The position numbers and the translations under genes are program-made. A DNA stretch of 64,000 bases from Bacteroidota bacterium (GTDB lineage: Bacteria; Bacteroidota; Bacteroidia; JABEUT01), in contig JABDCA010000011.1 of assembly GCA_013288345.1 (NCBI GenBank), positions 1 through 64,000 of the forward strand. The letters run 5' to 3'. The notes below the pieces were generated by a model that saw only the letters and a list, made by a program, of their open reading frames with translations, had not been told where the DNA came from and searched no databases. Positions within the stretch are counted from its first letter, which is position 1; each line of letters starts with the position of its first letter. This document shows positions 1 to 10,790 of the stretch, one piece after another.

Positions 1-178
1 GTCGGAATTAAATATGATTCAATTGCTCCATGAAATCTGCGTATATTTTCTCTGCGTACTCTGCGGTGGAAGTATTTCAATACAGAAAAAAAGTTCAGTA
101 CCGCCAAAAACCGCCAGTTTACTCATGGCATATTTAATATTTATGGAATTCGTGAGTGCTTCGCAATTCCGCCATATA

Positions 179-270
179 GGGGGTATCAAAATGACAAAAA
201 TATTTATGAGTATTTGTTTTGAAAATCAAGCATTTAATGGTGTAACAGGGGGTATCAAGTGGGTACCCCC
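179..270 (-). repeat. ~90-bp dispersed element with GGGGGTA/TACCCCC ends, copy A
   Basis: Reverse complement aligns with 22647-22736; contains AGGGGGTATCAA twice (178-189, 247-258). Confidence 0.65.
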
Positions 271-374
271 TAATTTTATTATGTTAATCAGGAGAATAGC
301 GCACGAAATTGCGGAGTGTGTGCCAAAGTGTGCCATTTCCTTTGCGGGCTTTGCGCGAAAGCAATTGGAATTCA

Positions 375-395
375 CTTCGACAAGCTCAGTGTGAC
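375..395. repeat. Half-element of the TTCGACAAGCTCA REP-like family
   Basis: cttcgacaagctcagtgtgac, identical to the right arm at 1854-1874. Confidence 0.7.
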
Positions 396-448
396 TATAA
401 ATTAGTGGAATTCGTGTCAAAAACAAAAAAAATGACCACTTTTGTAAG

Positions 449-1771
449 ATGAGCAGAAGTAAATACTTTTTAGTTCTAATTGCTATTAGTAGCTGCATTA
501 TTGCCAATGCACAATCCAAGGTTGTACCATCAGAAAAGAACTATGCACGCAAAGTGGTCGATACCCTTGCTTCGCCCTATATGGCTGGCAGGGGCTATGA
601 ATTTGAGGGAGATAAAAAAGCGGCTACCTATATAAGCAACCAGATGAGCAGCTTCGGGCTGTTACACTTTGGCACCGATTATATGCAGCACCTGGGCTTT
701 GATGTAAATACATTTGATAAAATAGATGTGAGTGTGGTAATAGCTGATGCCGGAATGAAAATTACCATGAAGCAAATGCCCGGGGCAGACTATATTGTAA
801 TACCTAACAGTTGTTCGTTAAAAGGGACTTTTCCGGTTGTGAAACTGAATAATAAAATATACGCTGATAAGAATAAAATGGATGAGTTTTTAAAGGCCGA
901 CCACCGCAAGCAGTTTGTATTGGTGAATGATGCCGACCCAACTATAATGGAGCAAAAGGATTTGTATGCTTATGCCATAAAGAACCCTTTTAAAGCGAAG
1001 GGAGTAATTATGTTATGCAATAAACTTACCGAAGAAACATCGGATACCGTTGCCGATTATGTATTGATAAGCGCTTTGGCAAATACTAAATTCGATAGTG
1101 CTGCAGGCATTACTGTCGATATACAAAACAAGTTTGCAAAGAATTACATTTCGCAAAACCTGATTGGCTATATAAAAGGTAGAGTGCAGCCCGATTCATT
1201 TATTGTGTTCTCTGCTCACTACGACCATTTAGGCAAAATGGGCGATATCTATTTCCCCGGCGCAAACGATAATGCAAGTGGAACAGCCATGCTACTGAGC
1301 CTAGCTAAATATTACTCTGCACATAAGGAAAACCTGCGGTACTCTATTGCCTTTATTGCTTTTACCGGCGAAGAGATGGGCCTTTTTGGTTCACACTATT
1401 ATGTGGAGCATCCCTTATTTCCACTCAGCAATATTCGTTTCGAAGTGAACATGGATATTATGGGTACGGGCGAAGAAGGTATTACAGTGGTTAATGCCAC
1501 TACCTACGACGGCGCTTTTCACGACCTGTTGAAAATAAACGATAGCCTTCATTATCTGAAACTGATAAAACCGCGTGGGGCCACATCAAATAGTGACCAC
1601 TACTTTTTTTATGCCCACCATGTGCCCGACTTCTTTATTTATACCATGGGTGGTATAAAGGCATATCACGATATATACGACCGCAGGGAAACATTGCCAT
1701 TAACTGAGTTTGATAATGTTTTTAACCTGTTGCTTCACTTTACAGACGACATTTGTAACCGGAAATTTTAA
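449..1771 (+). CDS. M28-family zinc metallopeptidase, secreted
   Basis: Signal-like N-terminus; FSAHYDHLG, GANDNASGTAMLLSLA, FTGEEMGLFGS motifs typical of M28 aminopeptidases. Confidence 0.9.
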   Translation: MSRSKYFLVLIAISSCIIANAQSKVVPSEKNYARKVVDTLASPYMAGRGYEFEGDKKAATYISNQMSSFGLLHFGTDYMQHLGFDVNTFDKIDVSVVIADAGMKITMKQMPGADYIVIPNSCSLKGTFPVVKLNNKIYADKNKMDEFLKADHRKQFVLVNDADPTIMEQKDLYAYAIKNPFKAKGVIMLCNKLTEETSDTVADYVLISALANTKFDSAAGITVDIQNKFAKNYISQNLIGYIKGRVQPDSFIVFSAHYDHLGKMGDIYFPGANDNASGTAMLLSLAKYYSAHKENLRYSIAFIAFTGEEMGLFGSHYYVEHPLFPLSNIRFEVNMDIMGTGEEGITVVNATTYDGAFHDLLKINDSLHYLKLIKPRGATSNSDHYFFYAHHVPDFFIYTMGGIKAYHDIYDRRETLPLTEFDNVFNLLLHFTDDICNRKF

Positions 1772-1775
1772 TTAT

Positions 1776-1810
1776 GAATACACCCCAAACCCCTAAAGGG
1801 GCTTTAAATA
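1776..1810. repeat. Short palindromic intergenic element (CCCCTaaAGGGG followed by CTTT)
   Basis: acaccccaaacccctaaaggggctttaaa directly downstream of the peptidase stop; may act as terminator. Confidence 0.5.
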
Positions 1811-1817
1811 AATTGAT

Positions 1818-1874
1818 GTCATGTTGAGCCTGTCGAAACATATTCAATTGACACTTCGACAAGCTCAGTGTGAC
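1818..1874. repeat. REP-like imperfect inverted repeat, TTCGACAAGCTCA family
   Basis: gtcatgttgagcctgtcgaa ... cttcgacaagctcagtgtgac; related copies at 375-395 and 3626-3672. Confidence 0.75.
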
Positions 1875-1931
1875 GAGCGCCACTTCAAAGCACCTCAAAA
1901 ACTCAAATGATTAGTGAAATGAATTTTATTT

Positions 1932-1967
1932 GGACATTCGATATTCCTTGTTCGATATTCGTTATTT
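1932..1967. repeat. AATATCGAA-family intergenic repeat, single arm
   Basis: ggacattcgatattccttgttcgatattcgttattt; reverse complement resembles 23641-23678. Confidence 0.6.
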
Positions 1968-1997
1968 GTAATACTTTTATCTTGATTTCGCAATAAT

Positions 1998-2672
1998 ATG
2001 GCTAAATTATACCTGGTACCAACACCAATAGGCAACCTTGAAGATATTACCCTCAGGGCCATTCGGATATTAAAAGAAGTACGCTTGATATTAGCGGAGG
2101 ATTCCCGTAAAACATCCATCTTGCTAAACAAGTACGATATAAAAGTACCGGCCATACCTTACCACCAGCACAACGAACACCATCTTACTCCGCAAATAGT
2201 AGACCGCATAGCCAATGGCGAAGATATTGCCATTGTTACTGATGCCGGTACACCGGGAATATCAGATCCGGGTTTTTTTCTGGCCCGTGCATGTATTGCA
2301 GCAGGCGTTCAGGTAGAGTGCCTTCCGGGGGCAACTGCTTTTGTCCCTGCCTTGGTAAATTCGGGCATACCTTGTAATAGCTTTTGTTTTGAAGGATTTT
2401 TGCCACCAAAAAAAGGCAGGGCATCGAAACTGGAAGAATTGAAAAGCGAAACGCGTACCATGATATTTTATGAATCTCCTTTCCGCATGTGGAAGACGTT
2501 GGAGAAGTTTTGCGAGGTGTTTGGCCCCGACAGAAAGGTATCAGTGTCAAGAGAACTTACCAAAATACACGAGGAAAATGCAAGGGGAACACTTGCTGAA
2601 GTAACTGAATTTTTTAAACATAAAACTATAAAAGGAGAGATAGTGATAGTGGTTGCAGGCAAAGAGGATTAA
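1998..2672 (+). CDS. rsmI: 16S rRNA (cytidine-2'-O)-methyltransferase RsmI
   Basis: MAKLYLVPTPIGNLEDITLRAIRILKEV, AEDSRKT, TDAGTPGISDPG, FEGFLPPKKGRA motifs. Confidence 0.95.
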   Translation: MAKLYLVPTPIGNLEDITLRAIRILKEVRLILAEDSRKTSILLNKYDIKVPAIPYHQHNEHHLTPQIVDRIANGEDIAIVTDAGTPGISDPGFFLARACIAAGVQVECLPGATAFVPALVNSGIPCNSFCFEGFLPPKKGRASKLEELKSETRTMIFYESPFRMWKTLEKFCEVFGPDRKVSVSRELTKIHEENARGTLAEVTEFFKHKTIKGEIVIVVAGKED

Positions 2673-2756
2673 CAATTTTTAACCGTTCAGATTTATACCG
2701 CTGTCTTAAACTTTTGCATATTTGTATCCATTACATTAACCTTAAAATCAATTGTT

Positions 2757-3614
2757 ATGAACATAAAAACAACATTCCTTTCCGTTACATTAATTGCAGC
2801 ATCATTGGTTACAACCCAGGCTATTGCTCAAACCGATACCAATAAAGTAGATGCCCAGGGCAAAAAGCAAGGTATTTGGGTTGAGAACCTTGGTCCGACA
2901 AAATGGCAAGGTTATTATGTAGATGGCCAGAAGCAAGGCGTTTGGATCAGCCACCACTACAATGGTATTATGGATGAACTTACCGTATACAAGGATAATA
3001 AGAGGAATGGCATGGACGTGATGGTTGATGTGAACGGTTATTTTAAAAGTGAAAAATCATACAAGAACGATACCATTGACGGTATGGCAACTGAATATTC
3101 GCCGGGTGGAAAAGTATCATCGCAGATAATGTATAAAGTAGGCCAGTACAATGGTGTTCGTAAAGTATATTACAACGGCGGCGGAATTGAAGAAGATGGA
3201 ATATACAAGAATGGTGTAAGAGATGGTGTTACCCAATGGTATTACCAGGATGCCAAGCCTGCAACCAAATATATTTATGTGAATGGTGTGCTTACCGGCC
3301 CTTTTGATAGCTATTTCGAGAATGGCAATATATTAAGCAAGGGAAGTTTTAAGAACAGCAACTACGATGGTGAGTACACTGAGTTTTATGATAATGGAAA
3401 TGCAAAAGCAATAGGTAATTATAAAGATGGCAAGAAAGTAGGGGAGTGGAAAGAATATAACGATGACGGATCGGAATTGACCATTACCAAGTACGATAAA
3501 GAAGGCAAGCAAGTAGGCGAACCTAAGAAAGAAAAGATAAAGGTTATTGAAAAACCTAAGGACAGCCAAGGTACGCCAATGGGTACCGAAACCAAGACAG
3601 AGGATAAGAAATAA
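2757..3614 (+). CDS. Secreted MORN-variant repeat protein
   Basis: Signal peptide; repeated G-x-Y/W-K-(D/N)-G-K-x-G motifs (YYVDGQKQGVW, GNYKDGKKVGEWKEY). Confidence 0.75.
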   Translation: MNIKTTFLSVTLIAASLVTTQAIAQTDTNKVDAQGKKQGIWVENLGPTKWQGYYVDGQKQGVWISHHYNGIMDELTVYKDNKRNGMDVMVDVNGYFKSEKSYKNDTIDGMATEYSPGGKVSSQIMYKVGQYNGVRKVYYNGGGIEEDGIYKNGVRDGVTQWYYQDAKPATKYIYVNGVLTGPFDSYFENGNILSKGSFKNSNYDGEYTEFYDNGNAKAIGNYKDGKKVGEWKEYNDDGSELTITKYDKEGKQVGEPKKEKIKVIEKPKDSQGTPMGTETKTEDKK

Positions 3615-3625
3615 TAAGGAAGATG

Positions 3626-3672
3626 TTTCGACAAGCTCAACACGACTTATAGTCAGTCTGAGCTTGTCGAAG
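3626..3672. repeat. REP-like hairpin, TTCGACAAGCTCA family, between convergent genes
   Basis: tttcgacaagctcaacacgac ... gtcagtctgagcttgtcgaag; perfect TTCGACAAGCTCA/TGAGCTTGTCGAA arms. Confidence 0.8.
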
Positions 3673-3704
3673 ACTTTCTATATTAATTCAACAAGTAATT
3701 AGTA

Positions 3705-4718
3705 TTACTTACTCAGTACAGCGTTTTCCTTTAAGAGCTTGTGAGCCACTAAGTATTCTGCTATCTGAACAGCATTAGTAGCGGCTCCTTTGCGGAGGTT
3801 GTCGGCTACAACCCACATGTTTAGTGTGTTTGCCTGCGATTCATCTCTGCGAATACGGCCCACAAATACTTCATCCTTGCCTTCAACGTCCTTAGGCATA
3901 GGGTATTCGTTGTTTTTTGGGTTGTCTATCAATATTATTCCTTCGCTCTTTGACAGTATTTTGTTCACTTCATCAATGGTAAAGTCCTTTGCAAACTCTA
4001 CATTCACCGCTTCCGAATGGCCGCCTGTAACAGGCACACGCACAGTGGTTGCAGTAACTTGTATGGTATCAGTGCCCATTATTTTCTTGGTTTCATTCAC
4101 CATCTTCATTTCTTCTTTGGTGTAACCATTATCTAAAAACACATCAATATGCGGTAATATGTTCATATCAATACTATGCGGATAAGCTTTGTCGCCTGCC
4201 TTGCCATCGCGTTCATTCATCAACTGTGCCACTCCCTTTTGCCCTGTACCCGATACCGATTGGTAAGTGGAAACCACGATGCGTTTTATATGGTACTTTA
4301 TATGCAGGGGGTTAAGCGCTACCACCATTTGTATGGTAGAGCAGTTAGGGTTGGCAATTATCTTATCGCTTGCTGTAAGCACATGGGCATTCACTTCGGG
4401 TACTACAAGCTTTTTGGTTTTGTCCATCCTCCACGCGGAAGAGTTATCAATCACTGTGGTTCCTGCTTCAGCAAACTTAGGCGCCCACTCTAATGATGTT
4501 GTGCCACCGGCAGAGAATAGTGCAATATCAGGCTTTAATGCAACAGCTTCGGCAGGTGTAATTACTTTATATGCTTTACCCTTAAAAACAACTTCCATAC
4601 CCTTCGACCTTTCTGATGCTACCGGGATAAACTCATCTACTTTAAAGTTGCGTTCTTCCAACACCTTTATTATGGTGCGGCCTACTAATCCTGTTGCGCC
4701 TACTACTGCTACTCTCAT
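3705..4718 (-). CDS. asd: Aspartate-semialdehyde dehydrogenase
   Basis: MRVAVVGATGLVGRTIIKVLEERNF, NPNCSTIQMVVAL, VSTYQSVSGTGQKG. Confidence 0.95.
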   Translation of the reverse strand: MRVAVVGATGLVGRTIIKVLEERNFKVDEFIPVASERSKGMEVVFKGKAYKVITPAEAVALKPDIALFSAGGTTSLEWAPKFAEAGTTVIDNSSAWRMDKTKKLVVPEVNAHVLTASDKIIANPNCSTIQMVVALNPLHIKYHIKRIVVSTYQSVSGTGQKGVAQLMNERDGKAGDKAYPHSIDMNILPHIDVFLDNGYTKEEMKMVNETKKIMGTDTIQVTATTVRVPVTGGHSEAVNVEFAKDFTIDEVNKILSKSEGIILIDNPKNNEYPMPKDVEGKDEVFVGRIRRDESQANTLNMWVVADNLRKGAATNAVQIAEYLVAHKLLKENAVLSK

Positions 4719-4962
4719 GTTTTATTTGATTAACCCTGCAAAAGTATTACATAGTTACCAAAGCCCGCAGGAAATTATATAGATAAGATGCTAACATGAG
4801 GAAAAGAAAGGCGTAAGGATTCATTATTACATAAAACTGGGGTAATGATTTGATAATGTTATTGTGTTGGTTTTCAGGTATGTTATACCCTATTTTTGTA
4901 AAACCTAAAACATTTAGATAAAAGGCACGTATAACAAATTTCAATGCTCAACCAGTTTTAAT

Positions 4963-5532
4963 ATGAGTACACGTGAACTTATAGAAGGTTGCCTCCATAA
5001 CGATACTACTGCACAACGTCATTTTTATGTGAACTATTCGCCACGCATAATGGGCATTTGTATGCGCTATGCTTCTGGTGTAAAGGATACCGAGTTAATG
5101 GCTGCATACGTATTTAAAAACCTATATAAAGAACTCGTAAAGTGTCCCAATGATATAGAGATGGATCAATGGATTGATGAAAGGGCTATATGGAATGCCA
5201 TAGCTTACCTGCATCAGGATAAGCAACGGTATTTCATTGCCAAGACCACCAGGTACATGGAGAATAAGAACAGTACCGGCGAACCGGTTGATGAGGCAGT
5301 GCTTAATACTGAAGAATCACGTAAGATATACTTAGCTGCATTGCATGCACTCACCCCTAGCTACCGTATACTTTACAACTTGACCTATGTAGATGGAATG
5401 ACCCCGGATAAGATCATAGAGAACCTTGAAATTGCGCGCGAAACATATAAAGCGGAACTTGAACAGGCAAGATTCCAGTTTAAACAACACCTAAATACTT
5501 ACCTGCATGAAAATGGATTACGCAAGCAATAA
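4963..5532 (+). CDS. ECF sigma-like protein, degenerate
   Basis: Overall sigma2/sigma4 layout (AQRHFYVNYSPRIMGICMRYASGVKDTELMAAYVFKNLYKEL; LTPSYRILYNLTYVDGMTPDKIIENLEIARETYKAELEQAR) with weak canonical motifs. Confidence 0.65.
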   Translation: MSTRELIEGCLHNDTTAQRHFYVNYSPRIMGICMRYASGVKDTELMAAYVFKNLYKELVKCPNDIEMDQWIDERAIWNAIAYLHQDKQRYFIAKTTRYMENKNSTGEPVDEAVLNTEESRKIYLAALHALTPSYRILYNLTYVDGMTPDKIIENLEIARETYKAELEQARFQFKQHLNTYLHENGLRKQ

Positions 5533-6193
5533 TTGTGAAAAAAGAGCGCATGAACTTCTTGCTCCTTTGGCAGGAATTTGTCCTGATTCCGTTTGGGAAA
5601 GTGTATGTGTTGAACTGGAAACAAAAAGGGCAGAGGCGAATAGTAAATGGTTAAACAAGCTAAGCAGTTCACCCAAAATACCTTTAGTTGCTGCAGGGTC
5701 TTTAGCCCTTGTGATCATTAGTAGCTGGATGTTCCTTACACATAAAAGCGTGCAATCTAATAGTTCGATTGCGAGCAGTGTGCCTGTTAAGAGTACTGTA
5801 GCTCCGACTCCGAAACCTTCTGTAAATTCAAGTGCTTCAATAGTGCCGGCTGTTCCGGTTAAAAAAGATAGTGTACCTGTGGTAATCAGCCCGGTGCAAG
5901 CAACTATACCAATCAGTAATCAGCCATTGGTTAAAAATGATAGGCACCTTAAACAAAATGATTCGTTAAAGAATAGACCGGTGATACCGCAGACTTCAGG
6001 TGTTAAAGAAGATACAGGGCCTATGGTAATACATACAAGTGATGATGGTGTATCTCAGGTTACGACTGTTATGCCTACCAGCAAAGGAGTTGCAATAGAC
6101 CTTAATAAAAAGGATGCTGATGTAGGTACACAAAATATACTTAGCCAACCTTCTGCTGAAAGGGTTACCACTGTTGCAGATAGCGCCCAATAA
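5507..6193 (+). CDS. Single-TM protein, possible anti-sigma-like partner
   Basis: Overlaps the upstream sigma-like ORF by 26 nt; ~60-aa cytoplasmic part, one TM (IPLVAAGSLALVIISSWMFL), then P/V/S-rich tail. Confidence 0.5.
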   Translation: MKMDYASNNCEKRAHELLAPLAGICPDSVWESVCVELETKRAEANSKWLNKLSSSPKIPLVAAGSLALVIISSWMFLTHKSVQSNSSIASSVPVKSTVAPTPKPSVNSSASIVPAVPVKKDSVPVVISPVQATIPISNQPLVKNDRHLKQNDSLKNRPVIPQTSGVKEDTGPMVIHTSDDGVSQVTTVMPTSKGVAIDLNKKDADVGTQNILSQPSAERVTTVADSAQ

Positions 6194-6195
6194 TA

Positions 6196-6789
6196 CTAAA
6201 TACCAAAATCCAGGCCTGCTTCAATTACAGGGTTCGACAAGTAAGGGGCGAGAGGTGTGTTATTGAAATTCCAGGAACAGAGAAAGTAGTAACACGATTT
6301 ATCGGATAGTTGCCTTCTTATGCCTAGGCCTGCTAATGGGAAGCTAAGTGTTACGCGGGTAAGGTTGGTGAAAACACTATAAAAATCGGGTACATTCATT
6401 ACGTCATATTCACCATGTATAAACAGGTTTGACAACCTTCCCGGCAAAAAGTACGAGGCTGATATTCTTCCCCCGTAAGAAACGGAAGTAAAGTTATCTC
6501 CAGCCTGATCATATAAATTAAGGTATTGGTACATAGGGCCTATACCAAATACAAAGTTGTCGGTAGGATGATAGTTAAATAATGGAGATAAGCCAATAAA
6601 GGTACCACCTGTGAAAAACTGCAGGCCAAAGCCTCCGCCTATGGAAACTTTATCCCAGAAACTGCCTTGTATTGGGGCTTTGGAAATACCTTGTGTTGCT
6701 TGTGGTGGTGGTGCATCTTCCCTAACATATTGTGCTTGCATTGTAAGTGCAGCCAGTAATAAGCTTAAGGTAAATACTATACGTTTCAT
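6196..6789 (-). CDS. Outer-membrane beta-barrel-like secreted protein
   Basis: Signal peptide MKRIVFTLSLLLAALTMQAQ; alternating aromatic strands, GGRISASYFLPGRLSNLFIHGEYD. Confidence 0.5.
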   Translation of the reverse strand: MKRIVFTLSLLLAALTMQAQYVREDAPPPQATQGISKAPIQGSFWDKVSIGGGFGLQFFTGGTFIGLSPLFNYHPTDNFVFGIGPMYQYLNLYDQAGDNFTSVSYGGRISASYFLPGRLSNLFIHGEYDVMNVPDFYSVFTNLTRVTLSFPLAGLGIRRQLSDKSCYYFLCSWNFNNTPLAPYLSNPVIEAGLDFGI

Positions 6790-6791
6790 GG

Positions 6792-7838
6792 CTACATGTG
6801 CCTGTTTCTATACAGTATTAACGTATCATCCCCTATTTTTATTTCACCCTTTGATGGAAAAGGGAAACTTGGGGCCGAAACGCCTTCGCCTAGTGCTTTT
6901 GCTGAGTAGAATACTTTTGCTTCGTCCCACAGGTCTTTCTCAATAAAAGACTTTAGCAGCTTCTCACCGCCTTCTATAATAACCGATTGTAAGTTTCTAT
7001 TATATAACTCGGTAAGCATGTTTTGTAAAAGCTTAGCATCAAAGGCTATGTGCAGATACTCTACACCGTTATTAGCAGGTGCAGGTTGTTCAGTAAAAAT
7101 AAGGGTAGGGGCATCTTTATTAAATACATGAGCATCAGAAGGTATCTTAAGGCTCTTGTCTAAAACTATCCTTGTAGGAGAACGGCCACTTACTTTACGC
7201 GCAGTCAAATTTGGGTTATCCATGATAATGGTATGTGTACCCACCATTATTGCTTGTTCCTGACTTCTCCAAAGGTGAACCATTATTTGGACTTCGTCCT
7301 GTGTTATTTTAGCAGGAGCTTCTTCTTTAGTACGTTTTCTGTCGATAAAACCATCACTGCTTTGTGCCCATTTCAATATAATAAATGGCCTTTTACGTTC
7401 ATGAAAAGTAAAGAAGCGTTTGTTTACTTCCATGCAATCTCTCTCTAAAGGACCAACCTCCACTGAAATGCCTGCTTCTTTAAGTTTTTCAATGCCTTTG
7501 CCTTTTACCAATGGGTTAGGGTCAGAGCAACCTATAACGACGTTCTTTATTCCGCTTGCAATAATAGCATCAGTACAAGGTGGTGTTTTGCCATGATGTG
7601 CACATGGTTCAAGGTTTACATATAAGGTACCTGTACTTAAAGCAGCTTTGTTTTCTACAGAGTTTATAGCGTTTACTTCAGCATGAGCTCCCCCAAAAGT
7701 GTCATGATGGCCTTCACCTAAAATGCCGTTATCGCCTACAATAACACAGCCCACCATTGGGTTTGGTGCTACTTTACCGAGGCCCCTAACCGCTAGTTCT
7801 AAACAGCGGTGCATGTATTTGTCATGCTGATTCATCAT
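6792..7838 (-). CDS. ribD: Bifunctional diaminohydroxyphosphoribosylaminopyrimidine deaminase/reductase
   Basis: HAEVNAI, NLEPCAHHGKTPPCTDAII zinc motif; C-terminal reductase domain VIIEGGEKLL. Confidence 0.95.
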   Translation of the reverse strand: MMNQHDKYMHRCLELAVRGLGKVAPNPMVGCVIVGDNGILGEGHHDTFGGAHAEVNAINSVENKAALSTGTLYVNLEPCAHHGKTPPCTDAIIASGIKNVVIGCSDPNPLVKGKGIEKLKEAGISVEVGPLERDCMEVNKRFFTFHERKRPFIILKWAQSSDGFIDRKRTKEEAPAKITQDEVQIMVHLWRSQEQAIMVGTHTIIMDNPNLTARKVSGRSPTRIVLDKSLKIPSDAHVFNKDAPTLIFTEQPAPANNGVEYLHIAFDAKLLQNMLTELYNRNLQSVIIEGGEKLLKSFIEKDLWDEAKVFYSAKALGEGVSAPSFPFPSKGEIKIGDDTLILYRNRHM

Positions 7839-7884
7839 GATTGTTTATTTTCGTTAAATAAAAACCTGTTATTTATTATTGGGG

Positions 7885-8733
7885 ATGACATACGAGGACT
7901 TACGACTTGTTTTTGAAAAAGAATTAAATGATTTTTATTCATTAAATGAAATAAAAAGCTTGTTCTATTATACCCTTAATGGTATATTACAAATACCAAA
8001 AATAACAATCCTTTCAAATCCTCACAATCAAATAGATAAAAATAATTCACAAACGATTCTTAATATCTTAAAGGGGCTAAAAAAGAAGATACCAATACAG
8101 TATTTAATAGGGTGGGCTCCTTTTTACGGCTTAGAGCTTGATGTAAACCCTTCTGTACTTATACCAAGACCTGAAACGGAGGAGCTTGTAGAATGGGTAA
8201 TAAAGGACAATAAAGGCAAAAAACTACGAATACTGGATGTTTGCACCGGTAGTGGCTGTATTGCCCTTGCTTTGAAGAAGAATCTGCCAAAATGCAGTGT
8301 TTCCGCCCTTGATGTATCTGAAGGCGCCCTTGAAACAGCTGCCCATAATGCTGAAAAATTGGGCATAGAGATAGAATTGATGGAGGAAGATGCCTTAAGC
8401 CTGTCTGAAGGGTTAAATGCAGCAGATTTTGATGTAATAGTAAGTAACCCGCCCTATATTAAAAATGCAGAGAAGCATCAAGTACAGGAAAATGTGCTTA
8501 TGTATGAACCTCACATGGCACTTTTTGTGCCAGATAAGGACCCTCTTAAATTTTATGAGGCCATTGCTGGTTTTGCAAAAGGTAATAAGCATATTACTCT
8601 TTATTTTGAAATACAAGAAGACAGGGCTAAGTCTTTATCCGATCTTTTGAAGAAAATGGGCTTTACAGATATTGTGGTATGTAAGGATATGAATGGGAAG
8701 GATAGGATGTTAAAATGTATATATATTTGTTAG
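7885..8733 (+). CDS. prmC: Release factor glutamine methyltransferase
   Basis: LIPRPETEELVEW, VCTGSGCIALALKK, VSNPPYI; ORF track begins 6 nt earlier at TTG, ATG is at 7885. Confidence 0.92.
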   Translation: MTYEDLRLVFEKELNDFYSLNEIKSLFYYTLNGILQIPKITILSNPHNQIDKNNSQTILNILKGLKKKIPIQYLIGWAPFYGLELDVNPSVLIPRPETEELVEWVIKDNKGKKLRILDVCTGSGCIALALKKNLPKCSVSALDVSEGALETAAHNAEKLGIEIELMEEDALSLSEGLNAADFDVIVSNPPYIKNAEKHQVQENVLMYEPHMALFVPDKDPLKFYEAIAGFAKGNKHITLYFEIQEDRAKSLSDLLKKMGFTDIVVCKDMNGKDRMLKCIYIC

Positions 8734-10755
<2,022 letters not shown>

Positions 10756-10790
10756 TGGATTTTATAAAATATGTACCACTTAAAGGCTAA

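Noticed and set aside
1-448. Possible integrase or transposase remnant at the window start
   Set aside because: Repeat motifs are present but no recombinase-like peptide is visible in any listed frame.
226-519. ORFs 14..394, 226..519, 1895..2155 and 3419..3643
   Set aside because: They overlap intergenic palindromic repeats or antisense sequence and contain typical repeat-derived peptides (SHTELVEV, NEYRTRNIECP, MLSLSKH).
2757-3614. Toxin-antitoxin (YwqK-like) label for the MORN-repeat protein
   Set aside because: No adjacent toxin-like ORF; it has a signal peptide and only MORN-type repeats, so the TA label is unsupported.
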